From NCBI GenBank assembly GCA_947652605.1, contig OX393577.1:60536108-60600107 (forward strand): DNA of 64,000 nt. Reading direction: 5' to 3'. The first letter of the stretch is position 1; each line of letters begins with the position of its first letter. Made by a program: the position numbers and the translations under genes. The stretch comes from Elmis aenea (Eukaryota; Arthropoda; Insecta; Coleoptera; Elmidae). Below, piece by piece: positions 12,801 through 25,387 of the stretch. Under the pieces are notes generated by a model that worked only from the letters and a program-made list of their open reading frames with translations, searched no databases and was not told the DNA's origin.

Positions 12801-14780
12801 AAACACAAACATTCAAGTTTTGGGGTAAAAATCTGATGTGAGACGGGCGCCGCCACCATACCCAAGCAATAGCTTATTGTTCTGATAAACAGGGTGCTTG
12901 AAATTCGAGTTTAAGCATGGGGATCCTGTTTATTTTAATAGCTAGAGTATAGGTTTAAATCTGGCAAAGGTGCTTACTAATAATCCGAGGAGAAATCGGA
13001 TATATCTTCAACGATATCGGAGAAAATAAGGAAAAACCCCGAAAAATGCGATTTTTGAAAATCGTCTATAACTTCCTTGGATTACAAAAAAATTAAATAT
13101 GTTGCTTTTTTGGATTTAACACGTTATATTAGAGGGACTTTTGATAGCATTCCCTATACCTAAGTGCAGTCGCTTTTTAGATTTTTTTACTTTTTTGAAC
13201 ATTTTTAGATTTTCATCGTGATGCTTAATGTTATCTACCGCCGCCATTTTTAAAGAGAAAACGCTTAAATTTAGACTAGGCATAGAAAAAACCTTGGAGT
13301 TCATACTGGAATTTTTGCAATCGATGCATTACTTACAGGGTGTCCAAAATTTAATTTTCTTTTAATACAACTTCAGACCACTAAAACTCGTTTTTTTCAC
13401 AATGCTCAATTTATTTTTGCATAGTCATTACAATTAAATGAGAATACCTCTCACTGAACAACGGCAAGTTTTTTTAATAATCTGGTGACATTCTTCATGA
13501 ATATAAAATAAGTTCAAAATATCCGTGTTTGAATACTCCGAATTATTAGGGCAACGTAATATTTTCAGTGGACTACAAAGCAAGACATCAGTAATTTCGG
13601 GATAATTGGAAGAAAAAACAAGAAAATTATATTTTTATCCTTTTCCTACAAATTTTGATTTTTTTAAATAATAATGTTACCGTTCTTACTTTAATTGTTG
13701 CCTAACAACATTTAATAACCCAACAAGTAAACGAATAAACTTATTTTAAAGGAAAAACCTATAAATCTATATAATTCAAAACTTCAAATTTAAGCTTCTT
13801 TGGCATTGGCCCCTTTTGACGATATTTTCAATGTAAATACGCTGCTATATACAATTTTAAACCCTTTAAAAACAGAAAGGATCCATGCATGGGCATTAAT
13901 TAAGAATAAAACTGATTTTAAATTAAAATTACATTTTTTATTGTGTACCTAACTTTTCTGTTATATTAATTATTAGTTTTGCTCTATGATTATAAACTGT
14001 ATATTACAAACAAATTGTCCTTAACAACCGGTTGTTCTATGTATATCATCCCACGCCTTAATTTTTTTATTACTATTATAGCAAACACTTTATTCAGTGT
14101 GCTATGAAAATTGCATTTCTCATAGTTTACACATTTGTTTCAGAGAATTATCGCGCAAATCTCATATACAATAAGGCAATAACAAAACTTTATTGTGTAT
14201 ATGTATGTATAACTAAAATCTTCTTAAAGAAAATTAATTGCTACGACTTTTTTTCTGTACGACTGTTTGAAACGACGAATCGTTAACGGTGTGCAGCTCT
14301 TGGTGGATGTTATTCATCACTTGCTATCCGTAAGCAGGCAAATAATTAAATTGTCGTTATAATGATATGTTTGTCTGGCTTGCATACGTTATCTCACGCT
14401 GTGAGTTTGAAAACTTTAATAAGTTCGCTTTGAATTATGCAAAGAGCTGTAGCCGTGCTCAAATTAAAACTATTTGCGTAGGTCTTTTTAATGTCATAAG
14501 AATAGATGATAATGAGTTCCTTTTTAGAATTTCCTGCGACACAATATAAGCGCTTGGTAAAGAATTAAAAAATAATAATTCCTGAAGAACTTATTCAGGA
14601 TACAGCATTAATTAAAGGTGTTTCTTGAGCAGTTTTTCAAAGTCAATACACGTCCTGAATCCAACTTCTATTGCTTGGAAAATTCTTTAGCTCTATTTGC
14701 AGAGAGTTCCGGAATTTTTATAAAATGCAGCAAAAAAAAAGATACGTTTTATTACATTTTCATCATTTATTTTTGAGGTG
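9817..14780. other. Mostly no recognised gene; MITE-like ends near 12890 and 13335
   Basis: AACAGGGTGCTTGAAATTCG (about 12889) and TACAGGGTGTCCAAAATTT (about 13335) look like ends of TA-type MITEs without identified partners. The part from about 11170 to 12010 is richer in G and C than its surroundings and contains the weak exon candidate listed separately. Otherwise AT-rich with no supported gene. Confidence 0.4.
11850..11990 (-). CDS. Possible first coding exon, unknown protein
   Basis: From an ATG at 11990 the minus strand reads MESRAAYDVPTLLESTVYRH, then some 30 further codons with mixed, GC-rich codon use, unlike the surrounding AT-rich chance frames. An in-frame stop lies upstream, and the ATG context (ATCAATGG) is acceptable, so it could be a 5' exon. 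The coding character fades after about 11850, but no convincing donor was found: candidates are a weak CCA|gtaaag and a later gtgagt near 11760. A GAG|gtatgt donor-like site also lies on this strand near 11503. It could be an alternative start for the minus-strand gene above it, a separate gene, or chance. Confidence 0.3.
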
Positions 14781-15252
14781 AAAATTTCCTTCACCTGTCA
14801 AATTTGCGTTTTCAATAAATCACTAATCTTAAATCTTCCAGAGATTACCAATAGGACCATTATTACACGGTAATAATTTTACATTACCCTGTCAGAACTT
14901 GATCCTCCTGTCAAATTTGTGTTTTTGACCAATAACAAACTCAAGATTCCTAGAAACGAGCAATAAACATACACAATCTTGTACACTGATAATGTCCTTC
15001 TCGCATTTAACAGGTTTTCATGAGTTTTTTGGTCGTTTCTAAAAAATCTGAGTTTGTGATTGGTCGAAAATATAAATTTGTAGAGGGAATGAAATATTTT
15101 GGTCTTAATAATTTTTTGACGAATTTCGGCGACCAGTAGCGTTACTTTAATATGGGTTAAACTATACCCCTGACGCGCTACTCTGACAGTACTTGTAAAA
15201 TTTGACATAACATACATTTAATTTGACAGGTACGTTAGGTGAAGGAAATTTT
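14781..15252. mobile_element. Palindromic (foldback) element, about 470 bp
   Basis: The outer ends AAAATTTCCTTCACCTGTCA and its near complement at 15220-15252 (GGTGAAGGAAATTTT) are inverted repeats. An inner pair, around 14912-14965 and 15035-15085, also mirrors (GACCAATAACAAACTC against GAGTTTGTGATTGGTC). The 112-codon minus-strand frame across the element follows from this structure and is not called a gene. No target duplication was established. Confidence 0.7.
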
Positions 15253-15882
15253 CTGACAAAATATAACTCGTGCAGTGCAAATAATCTACAATTTTTGACA
15301 AATCTTCACTCGTGCAAGTTGAATCAGAAAAAATAACTCGTGTTTTTCAGCTCAACTTGCATTTGGGCATATTTACCAAAACATATCGATAATTTTTAAT
15401 GCACTTGTAATATTACTACAGATTAAAATAGTCGAACACATTAAATAACCCTCTGTTATCAGTTTTAATGTGGCATAATCTAATTATTTTCAATTACTGA
15501 AGTGGTCTAAGCGAATATTATTAAAAATGACAGGTAAAAATTTGAAAAAGGGGAATTTCTTTTCCAAATTGGGTTGAAAACTTAATATTAGTTTTCCATA
15601 CTCTTTGAACGTAAAGAAAAACGCAATCTAATGCGAAAATTCTATTACGTGAGTATTTTGAATTTTTTTCTCCTTTCCTCTTATCCTTTTCAGTTCATTT
15701 GAAACAGCTGTTATTTTCTCAGATTTTCCTTTTTCTGATATACACATCGCTACAGCCTTATTTCTTCGAGACTTGGATGCAATATCTATATAAAGTCGTT
15801 GCTTTAAGGGCAACGAAATAAGCAACCCTATATTTTGGTGACATATTTCGCCGAGGACAAAAATAAATTGATTGTCACTTAC

Positions 15883-15933
15883 CCTAGCTTTGGGAGTATG
15901 CTTTAATCCTATCGCAGGTTGACTTCTATTACT
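15883..15933 (-). CDS. Small internal exon of the minus-strand coiled-coil gene (exon E)
   Basis: A strong acceptor (a TTTTGTTTTTTCAG tract ending at 15934) and a strong donor (AGG|gtaagt, gt at 15882-15881) bound exactly 51 nt. They encode SNRSQPAIGLKHTPKAR in one open phase. It enters and leaves in phase 0, which matches the phase-0 donor of the exon ending at 17137, about 1.2 kb upstream on this strand. The spliced protein would therefore run ...NRKWTE-SNRSQPA.... The longer open frame around it (15969-15628) runs through both splice sites and should be read as intron read-through. The next downstream exon was not found. The evidence is the splice signals and phase; the function is unknown. 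Confidence 0.72.
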
Positions 15934-17136
15934 CTGAAAAAACAAAATAAAATCAATAAGGTATTTCAAGAAGACGACAATTCGTAAAAGTCAACTTATT
16001 AGGGATATCTTGAGCAGATTATAGAAAAAAAAAACAGTTTTTTTCATAATAAAAGTTAAAATATTTGTGGTTACGTAGGTATCATAAGTCGTTGCTTTTC
16101 AAAATCAAACCGTAATTTTCGATTTTTAGTGGTACATGTTAGATTGTGGGAGGTTTTTCTAGCAAAACTTGTCAGTAAATGAAAAGACAATATAATGCCT
16201 TTCAAAACAACAAAAGTATAATTTTAAGGATAACGACAAATGGCTTGCTTACATTTTATTTTTTAGTCCTTTTTTGAAAGAAATACCGACCATAAATATC
16301 GCATTTTATAAAACAAAAACTGATTATAATTGTTTTAGCATATTTAAAGTTGAAGTGAGTTTTAAAGGAAAGTTTAATAAAAACCATTTTTCTCTACTGG
16401 AGACCCTTTAAAGAAAATATTAATAATTTTTCATTTATATTTATATACGAACCACTTTCTTATTTATTTTTATACCTTAATAATTTTTGTTTGCAATAAG
16501 ACGTCAAAACCATTTCCATTTTATGATGCCATCGCAATTATTGGTTTATTTTTATTCTCTCATAAAATGCAGAGTAATTTCCTCTCCTCTAACAAACTTT
16601 TGTTAACAAGAATGTTTTGCAAGACGTTTGCAATCTGCATACAGACGCAAACATAACAATAAGAACAATAATTGAATGCAACTCGACACCAGACGTCCCC
16701 AATATTTTCGCGACCTATATTGACACACAACCTTTGACCGGCATTGTTAAATTCATTACCAAGTATACAACGGCTAAAAATTGCCTTCAATGCAATTTTA
16801 AAACTTTTATGAATGCACGATAACGCAAGTTTTATGACTCTGCAAAAGTGTTAAGACGATTTTGATATACTAAGTTGCAGCATGAACAGGTTTTAATGCG
16901 TATATTAAAAATAAAAGCAAAGAGTGTTGTTTATTTTTAAAGGCGCCATGATTGCCGACAAAAAAAGTATGAAATAAATAAGGGATTAGGTAGTAGTTTT
17001 GTTATTAATAAAGATTTTGCGCGTCTGCGACAGTTGAAAGATGCTGTCGACGAATTATTGTCTAAACTCATTAACACTAAAAAAAAATGACGATTTTCGC
17101 AAACACCAAAACAAAATATTTATTCATGCAAATTAC

Positions 17137-18439
17137 CTCCGTCCACTTCCGATTCTGGGGTAACCTAAGCTCGATGCTCTGTATTTCTTGAATTTGTTTG
17201 ACTGTTCGTTGCAAATCTGCCTGTAATTTTTGTTGAATCTGTTTCTGAACCAACATTTTCTGCTCAACATCTTGATTCGATTCGCCATCTATAAGACACG
17301 TCTGCCCTTTCCGATTACTCTTGTCTTTATCATATCTCTGAGCGAAAAGTTCCTCTATCTTTTTCGTTGATTGCTGAAATTGCCCTTGGGGTATAATTTG
17401 GCCTTTGGGTTTCGCCTGCATTGATGTTCTCGATTCTTCAGTCTTATCCATAAACAATTGACTCGTTTGTGCGATATTTAATTTCGATACGTGCCGGAAA
17501 GAGTCGTCTGTTCTATCTACGTTCCTCATGGAACACGATTTTTGTGCGTTTTGTGGCAAGAACTGTTCCAGAGCTTGTGCGCTTGCTATGAAGTTTTGTC
17601 TGTTTTGTGAGTATGATTGGGCTTTATAATCGGGTTGCGATGCTTGTCGATGGTGACTGAACGATTTCGACATTTGGTCGCGTTCGTGTGTGGGTTTCTC
17701 CAGAAAATCCGGTTGCGAAGCTTTTCTTTGATGGGCTGAGGCGCCGTCTTGTTTGTAATCGACTTGCGCGAACTCGGCGTCTGTTATTAAACTACGTATC
17801 ATATCTCTTTGCACAAATTCTTTAAATCCACCTGAGTCTGACGAATTCGAGTCGACGGATTCGTTTTTCGTTATGGTTTTACCATCGAGTTCCTTTTTAT
17901 TCGGGTTGGCGATGATACCACAACAGTCGTTGCCTACATTTGATAAAATACTGCAACACATAGTGCTAGGAGAGTTGGGAGCTTTTATCGGAGGTTTTTC
18001 TTCAGGCCTCGTCTGCGTTTCGTTAGGTTTATCACATTTTTCTTTTCTTTGTAAGCCGGATTGGAAATCCCTAGCTGGGTTGGGATCATAATTCGAAGCT
18101 TCTTGTGTGTGATTATTGCAACAGGTATCAAAGTTTTGTGCTTGGATGTGCGCGTAATGCATGGGCTCGTGATCTTTTTGCAGGAACTGTCTGTCTCTAT
18201 AATTCCCGTTGCTGTAATATCCCGGAGGTTCTCTTGGAGATGATTTATGAAGATGGAAATCGTTGACATTTTGGCGTCTGACAGGATGGGCCGGTTTATC
18301 TTGATATATTTTCTGGCACTTATTTACTGGAGGAATATATTTGGGCTTCGACGCTATGGTAGGTTTTGGTCCAGGTATTTTTTGTTTATCGCCCTTATCA
18401 GCTCTAGCAAATTCTTGCATTTTGTGTGTAAAAGAAATT
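17137..18439 (-). CDS. Large internal exon, low-complexity and coiled-coil protein (exon D)
   Basis: This is the longest coding stretch of the window, about 434 codons. The donor is ACGGAG|gtaatt at 17137. The probable acceptor is ...TAACAG|A at 18440, preceded by a pyrimidine-rich stretch, with an in-frame TAA just upstream. It opens ISFTHKMQEFARADKGDK, so the ATG at 18420 need not be a start. The first three quarters are rich in Gln, Ser, Lys, Pro and Asn and look disordered. They include KIPGPKP and two related words, RKASQPDF and RQASQPDY, that could be basophilic kinase sites. The last 60 residues (from about MLVQKQIQQKLQADLQRT) are heptad-like coiled coil. No enzyme motif is seen. Codon use is richer in G and C than the flanks. 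Sequence beyond 17137 in the open frame is intron. I do not recognise the family. Confidence 0.85.
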
Positions 18440-20137
18440 CTGTTACCATCGAATTAGCGCCAGTATTTAAAAACAGCAAGGAAATGTATTAAGCACGGTA
18501 TTCTTGAATTGCAAAAAAAAACACTGCACATTTTCAAATTTTAGGCCTACACACACACAGACACTGGATCACAAAATGACATTAGGTTAACGCAGTTTCT
18601 TGTAGTGTTTTAATAGTTGATTCTTTTTGTAACTCTCTTATTTAAATATTTACATTATAATTTAATTAGGTGCGCGTATCGTTAAATGTATCACTAAAAA
18701 TAATGCACTTTAGTCATTTTGTAAATACTGTAACACTAAAATATACTACAGTACTGCCACATTTGCAAACACGTTGTGTTTTTAGGGTTGACTCCCTTCT
18801 GGGGTTACAAGTTGAAAAAATCGACGCTAGGAGGCGCCGAGCGTCGCGTTCGATAAGTTCTATTAAAGCATAAGAAAGGTGAGTTCATCGACCATACTGG
18901 ATATTATTCTTTAAAAGGGTGCATATACATCCCTTGAACTGGTAAAGGGGTAGCGAAACCGGTGTGGATAGGGGTAACACGTTCACAATTAAATTAATGA
19001 AATAATCCATCACACAATACGCATAATGGGGGTGCAACCTGCGCCTTGGTACTGCTTCCATTTGGAAATACGTGCCAAATAAAACTTACGAACAATTAAC
19101 ATTTAAAATACAACGATTGGATAATCAACTTCGATCAACAGATGGTCATTTGTTTCGTTCATAGAATGAATAATACGAACCATGATTTCTCCATAAAAAA
19201 TTACTGCTGCTTAATTTTTGGAGGCACTCTTGATTTATTTAATTTTTTAATGCTACAAGTAAATAAAATATCACACACAACTCAAGTAAGAGAGCAGAAA
19301 CAAGCCAGATGGAAAGGTTTGTTTACGAGTGAAGTGTATAAACGTTAGGGTAAATTGTAAGTGGTTTTAAAAATTCTTGCATAACAAATTTTAAACACAT
19401 TTTACTGTTATTTAAGAATTTTATCCAATTGCTTCCAAATATAAACCAATTCATTACTGTACATTTCGAACAATTAAATTCCATTTTAGCAAAATAAACA
19501 AGGAAGAAATACATTGAAATTTCGGGGACATGGGATGAGAGAAAAGCACTGCTCCTGGTTAAAGATATTTTAATATTGTTTTTTATTCATGAAAACCAAA
19601 CAAAAAGTTTATTCATGACGTGGATATCAACAAATTAAACGAACAGAATTGTTCCTCCAAACATTCTTATTGTCAACCTTCGGCACTTGGTGTTTATTTT
19701 TCTTTTAAATCACGTTTCACTAAGGCAAGCTGTAAAAAATTTTCCATTTAAAAAGAATTGTGTTTTTAAATGAAATTATTTCTTTACGTGTCCCATTTTA
19801 TTATGACGTTCGAGGACACAAATCAATTGCTTATTGATTATTTCTGAATCAATTTTTATTACGTACGACATAAATAAATAAGTACATTTCCAAATTTTAT
19901 TTGGTTTGTAAAATGTTCGTGCATTTGCAAAGGATACTGGCAATTATAAAATATATAGAGGGCAAAAACAAGTAGGCCCATGTTAAGTGACTAAAAAATG
20001 CTGGGAAGACGGCAAAGCGTTTTTTTCTGTCCCTGTTGGTGTTGGAACGTTGAAGTGTGGAGCCGATAGCTACAGGGTTCGACTAGAGAGTTTTAAGCTC
20101 AATTATAATATTCGCCTATATTAGCATCAAAGTAGTC
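18440..20137. other. Intron of the minus-strand gene; no element assigned
   Basis: Between exons D and C. The part from about 18780 to 18900 is richer in G and C and contains a strong plus-strand donor-like site (GAAAG|gtgagt near 18888) after a short open frame. That could mark an antisense transcript or a lost element, but there is no further support. Nothing else was recognised. Confidence 0.4.
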
Positions 20138-20141
20138 TTAA

Positions 20142-20830
20142 GCCTCGTCCACATTTGCGAGCAAAAGTGAGCCTGCCTCTTAACAGTTTAATTATAAGGT
20201 GACCATTTTTTTCCCTGAACTTTCGGGGACTAAGCTGGGGTTACCAAAAAAAAGGTCATCAACTAACTTTCGTAAAATCTATTTTCCCGTTTCCCGTACA
20301 TCACAAACCACAACTTTCATTTTAATAAACGGAATTCAAATTAAAAAGCGGGATTTAAAACCCACGCATTTTTGCACATTACAAAAAGACAGGATATTTC
20401 CAGGAAAAGGACGTATGGTAACCCTAAGTAACCTAACCTAACATAACGTTTTCGGATTTGACACTTTATTTAAGGTGCACAAACTCCTCCCCACTCCAGT
20501 TTTCGTGACCAATAAGTGGTTACACTGTTACAATGTTGCCAGACTAACAGATTTGCATAATTTGGCAACAGTGAAAATACAATATATTCGTTATTTTAAA
20601 TGTGTATAGAAAATTATGAAAATCGGGGTCAGGAACAATCCGGGACTTGAGTCTTGTTTCGGGGACTGTCCCCGAAAATCGGGGACGAATGGTCACCCTA
20701 GTTTAATACGACCACAGGTTCGCGAGTACAACAAAACCGGTCAGCCAAGTGTTGGTATTTAGCAGGCTCGCTAAAATGATGGATTGCGCTAGGCTCGGCT
20801 CTCACTTTTGCTCGCAAATGTGGACGAGGC
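20142..20830. mobile_element. TTAA-flanked MITE with 30-bp perfect TIRs (outer element of a nest)
   Basis: The ends start GCCTCGTCCACATTTGCGAG and mirror each other exactly for 30 bp. Both are flanked by TTAA (20138-20141 and 20831-20834), the target of piggyBac-type transposases. Almost all the interior is a second element (20195-20700), so the original was only about 180 bp. No coding capacity of its own. Confidence 0.9.
20195..20700. mobile_element. hAT-type MITE nested inside the TTAA element
   Basis: The ends are TAAGGTGACCATT on the left and, read inward from the right, TAGGGTGACCATTCGTCCCC. Flanks are GTTTAATTA (20186-20194) and GTTTAATA (20701-20708), an 8-bp duplication with one extra base. 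Inside, GGGGTTACCA (20236) and TGGTAACCCTAAG (near 20415) form another inverted pair that may be a third level. The 80-codon frame across this part is not a gene. Confidence 0.8.
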
Positions 20831-21374
20831 TTAAGGAGTCGCATTTAAAAACTACACTTTCTGAGAGATAATTAGTATTTGGTACCATAATCTGTTTTGG
20901 CCAAGACTTACATCACTGTTAATCGACATTTTAGTGCTAGGTTTAAAAAATCGCAACAGTCAATTCAATACTTAAGAAAACTTATTATTAAAAATGACCT
21001 TAAATTTCAAAATGGTTACAAAGATGTTTGTTATAATTAGTATTCCAGTATGTTAGATGTTGGAATTATGGAAAAATATTAGCTTTTTTTTGAAAATTTT
21101 GCTAAAACAACACGCACATAACTTGTTTGGTTAACAAAATAATTAAAATCAGGATAGGTGTATTTAAATAATTAAATTTATAAGCAAGTAATTGCTTTTA
21201 AACTTTAAACGTTGCTAAACCTTTTTTAAGGTATTTTCAAGGTAAAATGTGGAATAACTTAAAAAGTATACAAAATATAGCCTTCAAATTTTGCACACTT
21301 GTTTTGCACATTCAAGAGAATATATTCTGGTAATAATAAAATAACTAAAACAAAAAATGCGACCGTTTTACCTA

Positions 21375-22205
21375 GGCAACTGGAACATGGAAAAATAAAC
21401 ATAACTGACATGGTCTTAGTCGCGAAAACGGAAAATAATTTGCAACATAATCTAGAAAGTCTTAAGAGTAGGAATTGGAAAAAATCAATATAAAAATAAA
21501 TACAGAAAAAAATATAACTATGGTCATCATAACAGAGAACAAACGGCATAACATCACTTTAAATGGACTTAGACTGGTACAGGAGTACAAAAAAAACAGT
21601 AAGGACTAAGGAGTAAGAATAAAATTTCTTTAAATGTGGATTAGGTTGGAACAGGTAGAAACCTTTAAATATTTAGGAGTGATCATAGAAAAAAATGGAG
21701 GAATGGACAAGGAAATAAGCGAAAGGACAGGAAATGTGGAAAAAATATTTAACAGTTTAAGAACATGTTGGACGTGTCTATCCCAAAACGAACGAAGTGA
21801 AACGTGGACACTCAAAAATAAAAATAGTAGCCATGTAAATGCAGCAGTAATGATGTTTCTAAGAAAAATCCTAGGAAAAACCAAATGAGATAGAACCAAA
21901 AATGAAACATATGGAGAACAATTAAAGATAAAATCAGTTGAAACAAAAATACAAGAACGACGGCTGGGATGGTTGGGTCACCTTTATAGAATGAAAGAAG
22001 AAAGGTTAACCAGAAAAGCCTATGAACCAAGATCACAGGGAAAAAACAAAAGAGGTAGACCGAAAAAAACCCGGCAAGAGGAAGTAAAAAAAAGCAGCAA
22101 GGGACAGAAACATCAAATGGAAAGACATAAAAAAACTAGCACGAGACAGAAAAACATGGAAAAAAGTCAGCACAACACAACTCAACAGTCCTACACCTAA
22201 CAGTA
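21375..22205 (+). pseudogene. LINE relic, RT C-terminus and 3' ORF end, copy 1
   Basis: Frames give DMVLVAKTENNLQHNL (around the RT catalytic region, but the preceding FADD residues are not preserved), INIKINTEK, then VETFKYLGVIIEKNGG, GWLGHLYRMKEERLTRKAYE and GKNKRGRPKK. This order matches the end of an RTE-like or related insect non-LTR polymerase. Frameshifts and stops are numerous. A second copy of the same family, sharing the run from GGAGT(A/C)AGAATAAAA onward, is at 23510-24135. Both are 5'-truncated. The short frames on either strand here are pieces or shadows of this relic. Confidence 0.85.
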
Positions 22206-23509
22206 GAAGAACTTTTGACTAACTAAATAATAATGATAGCTATAGTGTCAATAACAAAGAACAAAAAAAATTTAAAAATTCGTACTCTTTCTTATAATTC
22301 TCAGGAAGGTTTAATAATAGTGCCAATTACAAGAGAATATTCGGTACTTGGACTTAGCTTTCAATCAGACTAAAAGAATTGAATTAACCTATACTTTTCT
22401 AGTAATTTTAATTTTTCTGTTTTCAACGAAAGTTAAGTTAAAAACAGGATAATCTACATCGAAAGCGCATTACAATTTACTTAATGACTGTGAAGTTTGA
22501 ACAACCTCAATGTTTTCTACCTTGCTCTAGCGTTTACGAATAGATTCACGTGTTGGGCCACAAATAGTTAATAATATCGTGAATTCTCTATTTTTACACT
22601 ACACCGGGGCAGAATTTACACGAAAAGTGCATCTAGGAAGTGAATTACTTTAACTAAATCCCCTGCGGTAGAGTTTTATTTCTCAAATCAAGTTGATACA
22701 TCTCTAAGTAATATTTCATCGGTAAAGAGCCTGGATTTTATATCCAAACGTATAAATAATCTAAAAAATAGCTTGCGGATGGCATGTACGTAGCTACACC
22801 CGATGGAATTTTCAGGTTCTTTAACAACTAAGACATTTTACGACTGTTTTGATTACCACGTAAACCTCTGGGGCGCCAAGACTAAATTCAGTAATTGGAA
22901 TTTATGTGTATGGTTTTCCTTGGTGTAGAAAATGTGTTTAATAATTAAATGACTGGAAGCGGTCTGTGGCCATCCACCAGTTGACGTGGTGCATTTCGGG
23001 CTTTTGCAGGGGTGAAGTCCCAGGTGTTTATTCAAATATTAGAACATTCCCACTGCACTCAAGGTTTACTAGATGGTAAAGCACTTAACTTTTACTATGA
23101 AGTTAAGCAAAGCTTTTACCATAAAGTTACTTCGCTATAATTTTTAATGCTGTTTGCATCCTTTCAAAACATTGAATGAATCTGTAATGCCGTTCTGTTC
23201 TATGAAAACTAGCACCATAAATAGATTTCAGGCAAACAAGTATGTTTTGTTTCTTGATATTTTAACATTCAAGTCCGCGTTGGTAATTTAATGTTGGACA
23301 AAATATAGTTCTGTTCATTACTGAGCAAATACTATTTATTTTGTCACCAAAGAGATCTGGCACAGTGATGAATATTACAAAAATACTTTTTAAGTTTAAA
23401 TTTTACGAAATCATTTTTAGCTTTATTTCATAAACTAACGAACCAACGTATCACTTGAGAAAGAGAAGAAATTAAATTCGGTTTTGTGAGTCACGAGTAC
23501 ATAAGAAGT
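22206..23509. other. No gene recognised
   Basis: AT-rich intron sequence between the two LINE copies. A GC-richer patch at about 22860-23030 has short open frames on the minus strand but no splice-bounded exon that I can support. Confidence 0.4.
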
Positions 23510-24135
23510 GTAAGGAGTCAGAATAAAACTTCTTTAAATGTGGATTAGGTTGGAACAGGTAGAAAGCTTTAAATATTTAGGAGTGATTATAGAGAAAAAT
23601 GAAGAAATGGACAAGGAAATAAGCGAAGGGACTGAAAACGTGGAAAGAATATCTAACAGTTTAAGAACAACATTTTTTGGAAATAAAGAAGTCCCGCACT
23701 TTTTATACGGAAGTGAAACGTGGACACTTAACGAACAAAAATAGTAGCCGTGTGAATGCAACAAAAAGGTGGTTTTTAAGAAAAATCCAAGGAAAAACCA
23801 AAAAAGATAGAACCAGAAATGAAACATATAGAGAACAATTAAAAATAAAATCAGTTGAAACAAAAATACAAGAAAGACAGCTGGGATGGTTGGGTGACAT
23901 TTATAGGTAAAAGAAGAAAGGTCAACCAGAAAAGCCTATGAAGCAAGATCACAGGAAAAAAACAAAAGAGGTAGACCGAGAAAAACCTCGCAAGACGAAG
24001 TTAAAAGAGCAGCAACGGATAGAAACATCAAATAGAGACATAAAAAAGCTAGCACTAGACAGAAAAACGTGAAAAACAGTCAACACAACACAACTCAACA
24101 GTCCTGCACCTAACAGGTAAAGGACTCATGAGTGA
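23510..24135 (+). pseudogene. LINE relic, 3' ORF end, copy 2
   Basis: Same family and orientation as 21375-22205, beginning just before the shared ATGTGGATTAGGTTGGAACA. Readable pieces are VESFKYLGVIIEKNEEMDKE, FLYGSETWTLNEQK and QLGWLGDIYR. Unlike copy 1, it keeps the YGSETW word; copy 1 has lost that segment. So they are independent insertions, or duplicates that decayed separately. Several frameshifts; not functional. Confidence 0.85.
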
Positions 24136-25293
24136 ATAAAAATAATAAAATAAAAGAAATGTGGATTAAACAAAAAAAATTACGCAAAGAATGTTTGTCT
24201 AAAAAAAAAGCTTAAAAAGTTTGTGAACTTTGACCAGAACAGTCATCCAAGAATATCTAGTAATATGACATAATGTTATTAAAAACATTTTCGTTTATGT
24301 AACTATAAATTCTAATTTTTAGAACTCAAAACTAAATTTTAATTTAATGTTAAATAAAATAGATTTTTTATATAATAAATAGTATCTGCCTAAATTATTA
24401 GCTTAAACAATCTTTAAAATATTAAGGAGCATGAGAGCTAAAAGTGTTCTAGGCTAGGAATCAGTTTTCACAAACATTATTGAACAGATATGGTTTAATT
24501 TCCATCCATGAAAAACGTTGTTAAGTTGTTAAAATCCTATAAATGGCCTCCATAAGTTGGGAATAAAACACGTTTCTATAAGTTATACTATTTCAGTAGA
24601 AACAAGAATGAAAAACAAGTTGCAAGTAAAAAACCAATGTTCTTAAACTATATAAAAAGGTGGTACGTACATTTACATTTTACATATAATTATTGGATAT
24701 CTCATGTTTACGCGATCTACTGGGTGTACCATTCCTCTTTACTTGATCAGTTTTTTCGTAATACAAGAAAAATAAATTAAATAAGACCCGCAAGCTTTGT
24801 AAAATTTTAAATCGGGGAAATTCTACAGCTTGTTTTATTTTTCTTCAAATTGCATTAGTATGGTATTAACCCAATTTAAATAATTGTAGTCTAATTTTTC
24901 CCACAATGTAAACAGTTTAATACTTTTAATAAAAAAGTTTCGAGAAAAACAATTTGTAAATAAAAATGGAATTCAAAAAGCTTTCGACTTTGAAATCGAA
25001 ATAAAATAATTGATTCCTTTTAAAGTATTAAAATATGAAATTGTAAGAACATTTTCTAGCTACTTTTAATTTAAAAATCCTGTTATTCGAAAAAAAAAAA
25101 TTGAATTGCTATTTTTTAAAGAAGTAATTTCGAATATATTTTGACGTTATTGTATGCAAAAATTTCCCATATTTCATAATATATAAGGTTTGGTAGGGTT
25201 ATTCTTGGAAATAAACAAGATAATCACTAATCGAACTAACACTGTTAATGGGACACCCTATACATACAGCGTGTAGTAACGTTGCAAACCTAC
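24136..25293. other. Intron sequence; nothing recognised
   Basis: AT-rich. GGGACACCCTATA near 25250-25262 resembles a TA-type MITE end, without a partner. Confidence 0.4.
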
Positions 25294-25387
25294 CTTTCCG
25301 GAGCCGCGTGTGTTCGCTGATAACAGCGCCCCTATCGCATGTTCACGGTATTCCTTCTCCAAGTGGTCATACTGCGCCTGGATGCGT
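25294..25387 (-). CDS. Internal exon of the minus-strand coiled-coil gene (exon C)
   Basis: Acceptor gcag at 25391-25388 and donor AAAG|gtaggt at 25294. The 94 nt complete a codon split with exon B and encode RIQAQYDHLEKEYREHAIGA, then LLSANTRGSGK. The first 20 residues continue the coiled coil of exon B, and the last ten are Gly/Ser-rich. It leaves in phase 0, whereas exon D needs two carried bases, so a small exon is likely missing in the 6.9-kb intron between them. The intron from exon B is only 192 bp. Confidence 0.85.

Noticed and set aside
14879..15217. 112-codon minus-strand frame
   Set aside because: It spans a palindromic element; openness is due to the inverted repeats.
15628..15969. 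113-codon minus-strand frame as a separate gene
   Set aside because: Only the 51-nt part between a strong acceptor and donor looks coding; the rest is flanking intron.
16560..16823. Overlapping frames on both strands
   Set aside because: Chance frames without codon bias, motif or splice signals.
17077..17136. C-terminal 19 residues of the longest open frame (after KWTE)
   Set aside because: They lie beyond a good donor (GAG|gtaatt) and are AT-rich intron read-through.
22860..23035. Possible missing exon between exons C and D
   Set aside because: Candidate acceptor and donor pairs give 16-nt pieces or wrong phases.
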